From Oegoconia quadripuncta (taxonomy: Eukaryota > Arthropoda > Insecta > Lepidoptera > Autostichidae): a stretch of 64,000 nucleotides of DNA. This document shows positions 1 through 11,900 of this stretch, one piece after another. The stretch lies in NCBI GenBank assembly GCA_949316235.1, contig OX438755.1:15269151-15333150 (forward strand), written 5' to 3'. The notes beneath the pieces are model-generated. The model was not told where the DNA came from and made no database searches. It saw only the letters and a program-made list of their open reading frames with translations. The position numbers and the translations under genes were made by a program. Each line of letters opens with the position of its first letter. The first letter of the stretch is position 1.

Positions 1-419
1 AATATGGAAGCAAATCTGTTACTTGGCTTACCTTTTTTTTTTTAATTAATATATTAGACAGCCGTAAATTATGTATCTGTACATTACATAGCTATACATT
101 ATGCATCTTCTCAATAATTTTATTATAAACAACAATTCGCCGTTTCTCTTAAATAAATAAAGTATGGGAGATGAGTTTTGGTAAGGGCCCTAAACACGTA
201 GTTATAATTCGTTTCTCGAGACAAAATCACTCGCCGTCAACTGGATACCTATCTGTGCCTCAATACGGTACGATCTATTATAATATTATAAATGGAAGAC
301 TTATTACTGACTGACTGACTTAATATCCATAACCGCTCCCTGTACAAAGAAGCTAATTGAATACTTCAAGCCTGTATTGGGACTAAGATAAAGTCAGGCA
401 TTTTCGCAACTCGACGTCT

Positions 420-690
420 ATTTTGCGTTGGTTGGTGGAGGGTCTTACTCCTGCCAAACAAGCTCGTCCAGGAAGCTCAGCAATCCCTTGATTTGATAAT
501 GGCTTCCGGTAGCGATCCTGGCAACCCAGGTGACCATACCGGTACATTCCAAAAGGATGTGGCTAGTCGTCTCCTGTCTCTATGCATCTGCACAGAGGAA
601 TGTCGGTACTGCCAATAATGAGTTGTTTTAAAGTACTCCATTACATAACTTTGGACTGGTAATGGTATGGATGGGTTTGGTACCAACTCT
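420..690 (-). pseudogene. LINE reverse transcriptase C-terminal remnant
   Basis: Minus strand reads DIPLCRCIETGDD, then after a one-base shift TSHILLECTGMVT and IKGLLSFLDELVW. This is the cysteine-rich C-terminus (CRxC..DETSxHILLEC) of R1/jockey-like reverse transcriptases. Frameshifted and truncated. Confidence 0.6.
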
Positions 691-2410
691 TATCACAGCA
701 AAAAGAAATCACTAAAAAACGCGTTGAGGCCTCGCGTACACAAAATCTCTTTATATAATAAAATATTCTTTTTTTGTATTTTCCCTAAATCTACGCATTG
801 CTTGTTAGAAATACACGCTGTGTCCACTAGAATCGGACATTATCAATTCAATATTGGATATAGATCTGTTATCACTAATAATAAGGCACTGTATTGTGAC
901 TTCGATCACGGAAAAAAGATACATTTCTTTCGTACCCTATATATTCTTTGAATGCTTTCTTCGAGTGTATCCCTCAATTCAATCATTATAGCGAGTATTG
1001 TACATACAACATCAACAGTCTTATGCCCCCACTATTGGTGTTGTCAGGTGCAAAACAAAAAAGAGCGGGACGAAATAATCGAGACGCCGAAAATTGGCAT
1101 TGTTACATATTGTAACTTTTTGGCAATTTTTCGGCGCCTCGTATCCGTCATTCTTCGCTAACTGATTATTTTAGTATCGTGCCAAATTGTGTACTTAGAT
1201 GAATAGATGAAAATTGAAATTTGTGCGACTCGCTCAGAGGGCTGTGTCGCGTCCTGTGAGGGCTGAAAAACCGGACTCAAAACATTGTATCCAGTACTGT
1301 GTGTTACTCAATAAAGAGTCAGCCACTCATCTTTAGACCATGCACCAGATCTGATTACGGCTAATATAGCCGATTGCAAATAGTGGTAGAAACAACAAAC
1401 AAGAGCTGTGTGGTTTCGGCACGTAAAAAGTGGGAGTCGTAAAGGCGAATAAGGGACCACCAACAAACATCTATAGATTTGCACATTTTGACGGCGATAC
1501 AGAGCATTTCTTTTTCGAAAGGTGATCCACGGATGTTATTTGAATCATTAAACTTTTAATATTTGGAACTCCCATAAGCTAATGTTTAGGATAACTCTGA
1601 CCACCCCATTTCGAATATAGATCCTGACATTATTGTATCCACATGATACATAATTCCAATGGCTTAAACACGCGTATATAGAAGCATTTTGCGGGTTTAG
1701 ACGAGATGCAAAACATGTATCCACTCTTCCTGTGATCGAAGATTGTCAGAAACAAATCATGAATACGCATAATACTGAATTATATTTCTCTCTAACACTT
1801 ATTGTATTCATCTCACTTATTGTATCCATCTCAGCTAACAATAGTTTTTCCACCCACTATCCAGACCCAGAGCGTGACAAGAATACACTTCGCGAGTGCG
1901 AGTTTTGCCTCGTTTTTAACTCTACCTTCGCGTTCGCGTTTACGCAAAAAGTATCTATGAAAAAAATCGTTTTGCAAACTATCCGCTAGAGGCGCTGCAC
2001 ATTTCTTCATACAAATCGTCACGTAAACGTGAACGCAGTAGTAAAGTTAAGTCGAAACAAAACTCACACTCCGCCCTCTGTCTTCTCAAATTCTTTATAG
2101 CGTTTCTCGTTTCTAATACAATGGATAGCGTGCGGAAAAACAGCTTATGACATTGACAAACTTACGCTACATCACAATAATTTAAAATAAGCGATTTGTT
2201 CACCTCTTTGTGCCTTAAATTGTATCATGGAACTTTCACTTGAGCTTAAAAATACTTAACGGAGTTTACTGTACGAAGAAATTGTCTCTCGGTCGGTACT
2301 TGATAGTAGATTTCGTTTGTGTATAGGCCTCCATTACTGAAAAGAGAAATGAGTGAGTTGTAAACGAAATACGTGGAAAAGGTGTTTTTCATACGTAAAG
2401 GTGAGCGGTT
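691..2410. other. No gene recognised
   Basis: AT-rich sequence left of the last visible PAN2 exon. Short open frames have no protein-like features, and I find no sequence matching the conserved PAN2 exonuclease motifs on the minus strand. If PAN2 continues, this is intron. Confidence 0.5.
1080..1141. repeat. Short inverted repeat (hairpin)
   Basis: cgagacgccgaaaattggc pairs with ggcaatttttcggcgcctcg around a 22-bp loop, which is itself partly palindromic (gttacatattgtaac). Confidence 0.7.
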
Positions 2411-2479
2411 TTGTTAACCACCTCTGTGGTTATGTGGGAAATAAGGAAACAGTGGCCGCATGTTCGATTCCCAGTACAT

Positions 2480-2610
2480 TTTAAGACTAAACTTGGTAGG
2501 GTGTTTTTAAATATTCGCCTGGACAGCTACAACCATCAAGTGCGCCGTCAAGCCGCAATCTTGATAGCATTGTTGTGTTACGGTTGTTTGAGCCAGGCCA
2601 TCAAATAAGT
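2480..2610 (+). repeat. Poly(A)-ending dispersed repeat, diverged partial copy
   Basis: aaacttggtagggtgttttt, aaatattcgcctggacagct, agccgcaatcttgatagcat, tgttgtgttacggttgttt follows the family order. The 65-codon open frame over it is not a gene. Confidence 0.6.
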
Positions 2611-2843
2611 TAATAGCAGGAGATATAGGCTACCCTTTATTCTGAAAAGGCCGCGATAAAGTAATCCATGCAGACGCAAAGCTAGTTTATTATAAGTCGC
2701 TCGGTGATATTAATAATAGCCACATAAGTTTAAGTAACTAGTTATCAATGTTGTGTACGCCTATACGAAAGGTTAAATCTATGGGGAAGAAGGTTGTGTG
2801 TAACTCGCCTTCCTCGGGTAGTCGAGTATAAATAACAACTCAC

Positions 2844-2993
2844 GATTCACTATAAGGCCCATACAGGAGCGGCGGCTATGATCTCTCGTCGGCGGCTAGA
2901 TGCCTCGCAGCGACCGCGGTGTAGAACAGCACGCAGGGAGACTTCCACCACGCGCCGAAATGAACAACCTCGTCCGCGCTAACTGGGACGATG
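2844..2993 (-). CDS. PAN2: PAN2 UCH-domain exon with in-frame TAG
   Basis: After a TTTTTCAG acceptor (2994-2995) the phase-2 continuation reads [18 protein letters not shown] then [21 protein letters not shown], matching the end of the UCH-like region (EPIDKHEAVQF..NWKVPAILYY in human). It then hits TAG at 2876-2878. Reading on for 10 codons (PPLLYGPYSE) reaches a perfect GTGAGT donor at 2843. The number of residues from the FY/YY pair to the following proline (15, counting the TAG) equals that in human PAN2. The exon therefore looks whole with one nonsense codon: a sequencing error, readthrough, a null allele, or a truncated protein. A copy of a dispersed repeat starts about 35 bp upstream of the exon. 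Confidence 0.8.
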
Positions 2994-5900
2994 CTGAAAA
3001 ATAAAGACCCTTCTGGTAATATATCTTGCAAGCCGCCAAGCAGCAATGTTAATAGCATTATTGTGTTCCGGTTGTCCGAGATAAGATAGCCAGTCCCCCA
3101 AATGTATTGGGGTCAGTAGGCTTCCGCCTTCGACCTCATCTTCACTTAACATCAATAATAATCAATAATCAATAATCAATAATTTATTTGCATGAATACA
3201 GTTATTTATATAAGTTCTTAATATAATTATAGTTCGGTGTATCCAGTCTGTTCGCAGACGTGCAAATATTAAAATCTAATACACTTTAAATTTTATAACA
3301 TTTACAATTAAAAATAACAATGTCAAAAAGTCTTAAGTCATTAAAATAAAAATTATTACGTATACATGTCAATTATGAAAATGTCAATTATAAATATATT
3401 ATTATTGTCATTGAGTAGGTAGAGAATCAGGTGTGATTGAGGTGAAGTACCAACCCGTTGTGCATAAAAAAAAAAATAGACAATAGAGAAGGAGCCGGGC
3501 TATCATGACCCGTACTCTCTCTACAAGCCTGCTGTCACATGTTTTATGCGAGTAAAAGAGGCGCAAAGCTTCTATCTCGTGTCGTTATAGGGAAACTATG
3601 GGGCACGCGAGCTTTACTGAACGTTATTTTTAACGAAAAACGACAGGCGATATGTGTTGGACGGCGTTGTGTGTGCGTGTGTATAGTAGTATCCAGTCTT
3701 TATAGTATCTCCATAACGCGTGGTCCGATTTGACTTGACCATTCTCCGATTTCTTCGTGATACCTTCGACGTGGTCATCCCTTTCAATATTCGCTTCGTA
3801 TCTCGTTCGTTCATCCTCGCCATATGCTCACCTAAGAATACCTTTTTCAATCTTTGTCACCATACGTACTTCAGTACCGCATAACTCCCTAATTACACTC
3901 TACCTTATATCTTTCAAAGTCACCACTCACCTCAAATCATTGAACAGATACCAGTGCGGTTCCACGTCTTTCCCCGCTGTTTGCACGTACGCTACTAAAT
4001 TCTTGGGATTGTCTTCGACGCACACCACCGCCGCTGATAGGGCGTACTCCTCCTCCGACTGAGTGGTGACGTGCTTCTTCTTCTGTTTACTCGGCTCTAG
4101 CTTATTAGACGAGTCGGTTAGGGACTGATCAACCTGGAAATTTTAACAAAACTTAAGTCTGCAATACAGCATTTGATTGTCGAGGACCTATACGAGGTAA
4201 ATAAATCATAAATAAATATCTTTGCACATACACACAGCGCCATCTAGTTACATACTAAGCAACTAGGCTTGTATTGTGAATACCAGATGGTTGATAAACT
4301 ACACAAATACATATTTTTTTGTAAATAAATACATATATAAATGAAAAACATCCATAACTCGGGAACACATGTCTGTATTTATCAAAAACATGTATCTCTG
4401 TTCTTTCAGTGATAAGTAAACTAAGCAAAGCTTGTACTTTGGATACTAGATAACGGGTAAACATACATAAATATTTATATAAACATCCATGACTCGGGAA
4501 TAAATGTTTGTATTCACACACACACACACACACACATTTATCCCTCGCGGGATTCGAACCCGCAACTCTTAGTGTCGCAGACAAATCGGTCGTCAAACAT
4601 TGACTTTTAGGTGGCCACTAGTCTCACAAAAATTAACCAATCCGCAGTGGGCCCGCGTGGAGAGGAAGCTATACCTTGTGGGAATGTATAGCTGTTGTGT
4701 GATCGTCAGCATCCAAATTTCTCAACATACGTCACCTTATTATTGATGACGATATCCCCGTCTGACTGTAGTCTGATGAGCAACTGATGAGGCAGCACGC
4801 AATGTGACTCATGTGTCGGACTCTTCGACGAACCGGCCTGGGACGCGGTCGGCCTGTAAATTATTTATTTAGTAATTTTGCCAAACAAATAAAACATTAT
4901 ATATAATTCGATACTAGATAAAGGATAAACATGGATACATAATATAGAAATGTTTATATAGAAATCCATGTTTCGGGGATAAATGTTCGTATTCGAACAC
5001 ACAAACATTGGTTGCACCACTCCACTATATCATAAATTGTAAAAATACACATTGAAAAAGAACAACTCCTGCTCGTTCTTCTCTCGAGGAGTTTGCCTTG
5101 CGAATGAGCGGTAATTATATATATATTTTCGTTTTATTCTCTCCTCTAGAAGGCAAAGGGATCTAAGCCCGTATCTTATTTTTTCTTATTTCTTCAGTTT
5201 ATAAGTCAGTCTCAGTCAAAACAAGTATTCGTCGTATACTTCACGTATACAGAGTCTAGTCACGGTCAAGTCATTCTTCAGTAATGTGGCAGAATGCTTT
5301 AGAAGAAAGATTTTGGCGGCTTCTTGTGGGAAAACAAAAGCTTCGTTACGCACTTTAATTTACACTTCCCTTCACTTGTACACCATCACTAACTTTTGCT
5401 GCACAATATTCTGCCATTATTAAGCTTCAAAAGTCAGAATGCACAAATTATAAGAATTATAAAGAAAATTGCAACTTCACTCGTCGAGATCCCGCCAAAA
5501 AGCCAAGCGGTAATTATATGACATGACGTTTATTTATATTTTTTTGTGATTATATTTTTTTGTGATTCGAGTGCCCTTGTATACTATTACCTATCCGGAT
5601 GCTTGAAACGACATCCAGGCCTAGCGCAATGTAATCCGTATCGACACGGTTTGCCGCTGCCACCTCTCTTGAGTCCTTCGGGCTGAAATACAAACGTTAC
5701 GGGTAATTAATTTCTTAAAGCAAAATCGTAGCCTTTCTAATTACCTCCCACTAGTTCTATTACGTAGTGCCATGTGAAAAATATATGAAACCATACAGAT
5801 TATATGCTATAGTTTTTCATCGAAGAATAAGTCTTTTGGTATTTTGAACATATAATAATAATAATAATAATAATTTTTTATAAATATTTCGGACACTTAC

Positions 5901-8900
5901 ACCAATCATCTAGTCCCAAACTAAGCAAAGCCTGTGCTATGGACACTAGATAACGGATAAACATACATACATATTTATATAAACATCCAAGACAATATGT
6001 GTAATGTTTGTTTTGGTTGTTTAATTTGTAGTCCAGTAAGGATACACTTTTAACTTCCTATAATTTTAAAGGCCGTGATTTTTTGCACATGGATACCTGC
6101 CTGTCAGTGATAGAATATAAAAAATCTAACAAATCGGTAGCTTGCTTTTGTTATAATATACATATTTAGTAATAAAACATGACTATTTGATTAAAGTTAC
6201 CACTGTGAATTACATTGCGTCAGAGAATATACTTAGAACCCCTGTAACTATTTCAAAAAAATCAAGCAATAACTTCTTTACAATTATGAAAAATTTCACC
6301 GAGGGCAAATATCACGATTCAATAAACTAATTATTTTTAGAAAACATAAAGTATCTATTGATCTTGTAAAACTATTAGAAAATAGTTTTACAAGATCTTA
6401 GCATCTTCTACAACGCAATGAAGTGCACAGTGGTAACTTTAATTTAATATTGTAGGTTTTATAACCAATTACTTACACTATACCTAAAGCAAACTCCTGA
6501 TCCGTTAGAAAATATTTTTTACAATATCGCTGATCGGTACTCTGTCTATGTACAAAAACTCAGAGCCTTTAAGATTATAGGAAGTTACACCCCTAAATAT
6601 GATCTTGACTGGACTATTGTACCTAGCTAGTTCTGATACAGAAAATTAAAATAAAAGCTATAAATGTCTTCAATTTGTATGTAAAATACAAAGAAACTTC
6701 GTCCCCGATACTCGATTAAAAACATCTCAATGATAACGGAAATGGCCCAGTTTTAAATTATTTCCTCCCTTGGGGTATTGATTCCATGGAACTTCGTAAT
6801 AGAACTCGGTGACAGTTACCGTCTCTTTCTGGGTGCCTTTAGCCCAATAGGCTTTCTCGTGTGCTGTCACTCCGCCACAATTTATCGCCAGAATTGGTGG
6901 TAACCTGTGAACAATATCCTTACTTCTGTAATGCTATTTAATGTAGCAAACGTGTGAATGCGTGTGGGAGTACGCGGTAAAAACTTTTTGTACATAAAGG
7001 TTGACTACCTATATTTTTTCATTTCATAGCGAAATGTAGTCTTTTACTTGTTACTTGTTTATGTATGGTGCTGTTGTCACCGGTACATTTAGTACGGTGA
7101 TATCGATTTCTGCAGTCATTACATAATATATAATTCCCGTCCGTCCCGTCCTATATCCCGTCGTGCATAAAAAAAAAAAAAATTTGAAACACCGTAACTT
7201 AATAATTACGTATTATTTATTTATTAAGAACCCATACTGTCCCACTGCTGGGCAAAGAACTCCATCCTCTCTCCACGCATCTCTGTCCTGCCTCTCTGTA
7301 CGTATTACTAGCCGGGAAACAAGCATAAAAAATCATCATTACATAAAATCTATACCTCAAGTGAAAGTATAATGGTATACCGAATTACACTACTCCGAAA
7401 CACGTTTGACCGAAGAACGGTTGATCGAATGCCGAGTATATTGCGGAGCTGGTTTTAATTAAAAAATTTTAATGATGAACAAACTCCGCAATGTACTCGG
7501 CTTTCGATAAACCGTTCTTCGGTCAAATGTTTTTCCGAGTAGTGTAATTCGGTATACCATACGGTATTATATCTTCACATAGTGCGCAACGTAACGTATA
7601 CATAAACTTACATTCATAAATACAACATCTATACCTGACGATCCTCCCGCGCTGTGTGGTGGGTGTGAACCGTGAACACTGTTCACACCACGCCGGCGTG
7701 CTCCTCCGCGCCGCAAGGGACGCCCGGACCAGCTCGACGAAGCCGTTGCGGGGCTCGGTGACGTCACGTGCGCCGCCCGCCGGGTATTGGAGGGCGCACG
7801 CGAGCGCTACAGACTCACGCTCTTCCTGTGATGTGATGATGTGTTTGTAGTATTGTAATAGTTTTATTTTAAACAAAAGTGCTATGAAATATTACCAATA
7901 GCCGCAATCAGAAGGCAGAAGGTCAAGTTTCCTGCCCGCGTATATCGAATACCGACTATTGAACCATTTAGAATAGAGGCGCAGGAAAAATGATTATGAG
8001 GTATGATGTCGAATTTGAAATTATTTTCTAACACCTAAGATGTTATTCTAACCAAATACAGGCATGGCCTCTTTTGTTAGCAAAAACAAGCGAATATGTT
8101 AACCGTGGTGGACGGAAAACATTCTCCCGCGTTCGCCTGCATGAAGGGGGTATATTTCATTTTCATCGTTACTTGCGAACACTGAGGGCGGCTTGTTGTT
8201 TCGAATTTCCATATTAAGTAGAAGTTTGTTTATGTTTAAAAGTCGCAGGAGACTGCAATGTTCTGCGAGCATGTTCAGCAAAAAATTGTTTTGTTATTTT
8301 TCGGAGCAGAAGACACGGCTTTACTAAAACAATTTTTAAACGACTAAAGAGGTGAGCACTATATGTATATAAATAAAAAAATAAACAAATATCTTTTCAC
8401 ATACACACAGCGCCATCTAGTTCCACACTAAGCAACTAGGCTTGTATTATGGATCAGATGGTTGATAAACTACACAAATATTTTTTTTTTGGAAATAAAT
8501 ACATAAATGAAAAACATCCATAACTCGGGAACACATGTCTGTATTCATCATATAAACATATGCCCCTAGCGGGATTCGAACCCTTTCGAACTATAAGGTT
8601 GCATTCAAATTTAAAAAAGTAAATGCGGCAAAAAAGGCGGTTATATACACAAAATCAATATTCTTTGCAAATGTAATGTATTATTTTTAACCTGTTTCGA
8701 CCGTAATTGCCATACTTACTTTCTAGTCTCTACAGGAATTTCTTAACCATTATTTGCACTGCAGCAATGAAAACCGCAATATTTTTCGTTACCTGCACCA
8801 ACCTCTTTGTTACACTTGAGACACCTGTTCAGCTGGTGCCTGCCTATAGCGAATAGTCGTGTTATCTCGGACTCTTCCCTCTCTGTCTGCTTCTTATTGG

Positions 8901-11900
8901 GCACGTCGTGATTCTCGCAATTCGTTACTGGTTCTGCCTCGACTGTCGCTGTAACTGCTGTAATTAATTTTTAAATTAAATCAAGATTTATATGACATAA
9001 TCTAGATATAATAGCGTTTCCAAAAACGTTACATTGTAAAAAAAACATGTTCTGTGGCTTTTGGCATGGAAAAAAGGTATTAACAAATTGGTCCATGTTT
9101 TGGGTATCGTAAAAAAGAACAGTAGATTTATAAAGAGTTGAGAACTGAAATTATAGAAACTGTCGTTCTATCACTGTCACTCATATTGGAAATGAGCAGT
9201 ATTACCGTTAGATTTTCGATAATTTATATAAGACAAATTCAAAATCTTGCTTTCACAAATGTCTGTTACACAAAATGATACATAGTCACGACCTTTTTCG
9301 CAAAGATGTCAGAGATATCCTTGATAAATTGCAGCTAAATTCAAGTGGCTTTTAATTTTTCATCGGACCTAAAGATAAATGTCAATAGCGATACGTAGAT
9401 GTTAACGTCTCTCATGAATTTACATGGTAATATAATTATAAGTGTGATGGAGGAACACGACCTGTTATTCCCGAATAATGTATAAGTTCTAACAAAATTA
9501 ACCCGACAAAGGTATAGGATGTACCTATTACAAAAAAATTAAAAAAATAAAACATTAAAAACAGATTTTATTCAAAAAATAAAATTTAGAAATGTAAATT
9601 TTATGAGTTGGACATTAATGGCCGCGCGCTCTAAGTACTTCCCCACAACACACAAACACGTGCCGCGGTATCTTTGAAGACGCCGAAAGACGGCCACTCA
9701 CCGCTCGCCGCCGGCGCTTGCCCCGGCGGCGCCGCCGCGACTTGCTGTGATTGGTTGCACCCCATGCCCCGCCACCTCCTATGGCACCTTCCATATCAAT
9801 GGAACCATGAGCGTGATATATGTAACCTCGTTGTGCATATCACTGATATGACTAATAAAATAATAGACAATATATGCTGTCACAGAAACAATCAAGTACA
9901 AATAACCCAACCAAATGGTTACGTAAAATGCGACTAAAAATATTTGCGGCTAACTAAATAGGCTATTGATAATACACGCTACATCAAAATTTGCTACTGT
10001 TATAAACATCTATTGAAAATATATGCGGCTTACTAAATAGGCTATTGATAATATATATGCTACATCTGAATTTGCTACTGTTATAATTATCTATTAAAAT
10101 ATAAGCGAGTAACAAAATAGACCACCGATATTACACGCTACAACAAAATACGCTATCACGGCGAAACGCGAATAGGTGAAAAGCTACAAGGATTTTTTGA
10201 TTTCGAGGTATACGACTAACAAACGGTTTTTTCTCATTGATAAAACAAGGTACAATCGAAATGAAGGAAGTCAGTTAATATTCTTTATATATATATTCTT
10301 TATTGCACCAAAATATTACAATAACAGAGCACAAACAATAGGTCACGTACATACATACACGTAATGTGTATTTTCATTTGCACTTACATTTATGTCTAAG
10401 TGTCTATCTATGTCTAAGGGTATTTTATTTATTATTTATTATTTATTTTTTCGGAAACACAATTTTTAAGGATAGTTTTTTAATGACTATATTATTTTAT
10501 TGTCATGTACGTGCAATTGCCAATGTTTGTCGTGTTAATTTTGTTAGACCTTATATATTTATATACTCGTAATTGACATACGTATGTTCATCTGTTATTA
10601 GCATCGTTTGGAATTGATGTGATATTTTAATATCTATTGGACACTAACTTATTAAAAGACTGATTTGTACCCACCTGTGTAATGGATTGTCCCATAGAAA
10701 GCTGCATGAACAATTATCTATTTTAAATCATCAAAAATCTGCATCCAATCTAGTATGACAAACATATTTCAACCAATTTTACCGTCTTGAACAAAAACTG
10801 TATTCACTTCAACGATAAAGGGAAATGATGTAAACGCAATATGAGCACTTTTTTTTATGCATGACGGGTTCGTACTGACCCCGGAAACCCCAACACATTT
10901 GGGGGACTGGCTATCTTATATCTGACAACCGAAACACAATAATGCTATAACATCGGTGTTTGGCGGCAGACTTAGATAGGATGGCGGTAGATAGCCAGGC
11001 GGACATTTTTAAAATGTTCTACCACCAACCAAACCGAGTACTACACATGTACCCCGCTGGGAATCGAACCTGCGACCTCCGACTCGTAAACCCTTGCATT
11101 GAGCCACGGAGGAGTACTTTTTCTCTAACCATACAATTATTTAAATAAAAGATAATAAATATTGAATGCCGGAAAACGTAGAGTCGCCGCGCACCTACGA
11201 CCTCTAAGTAGCTTCTGCTCTCCTGGTACTTATAAATATAATCCGGAGCAAATACTATAAAAGTGTGTTATAATAAAAAATATTGCTCTAATTTGACACA
11301 TTTGAGTGCAATGTGTGACATTTAAACTTTATCCTAAAATCCTAAAATTTTGGGATAATCAAGAACAGGGTTCATCATCACTCACATCGTCATTAGAGTA
11401 ACATACAGTCCATCAAGGAATTAAAGTTGCAATCTTCTGGCTCCATCTTAAGACCTTCGTCATCATGTGTAAAGTGCTCATGGCATCAAAACAAACTAGC
11501 CTAAATTCCACTATCTTGCCATTTACTATCAAGAAGTTACAGTCCCTACATCTCGGTTTCATTATCAGATCAGCTTGATGGTACCATGACATTGCATTGC
11601 CACCGAACTTACATAATTATGCCAAATTTCAGCTCAATCAGATACCAGCAAGTGGTTGAAGAATGGTTTGCAAAAAACTGACAACTTACATTGCAAGCTA
11701 AATAATAGCTTGTAATAATGAGTTATTGGTGGGATTGTTCGGTCATTTTTGTGTGTTAATACAAAAAATAAAAATGTCGAAACAATTATAATAAAATAAT
11801 AAAATAAAAAATTAAACACACCACCACATTCACGCAAACAACGCCCCACCATTTTTATTAAAATTTTCATGAAAACTGGTTCCTTTGTTTACCCCTAATT

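Noticed and set aside
4540..4562. tRNA-like B-box (also at 59285 and 31600)
   Set aside because: There is no complete cloverleaf. Each is followed by the same SINE body, so these are SINE heads and not tRNA genes.
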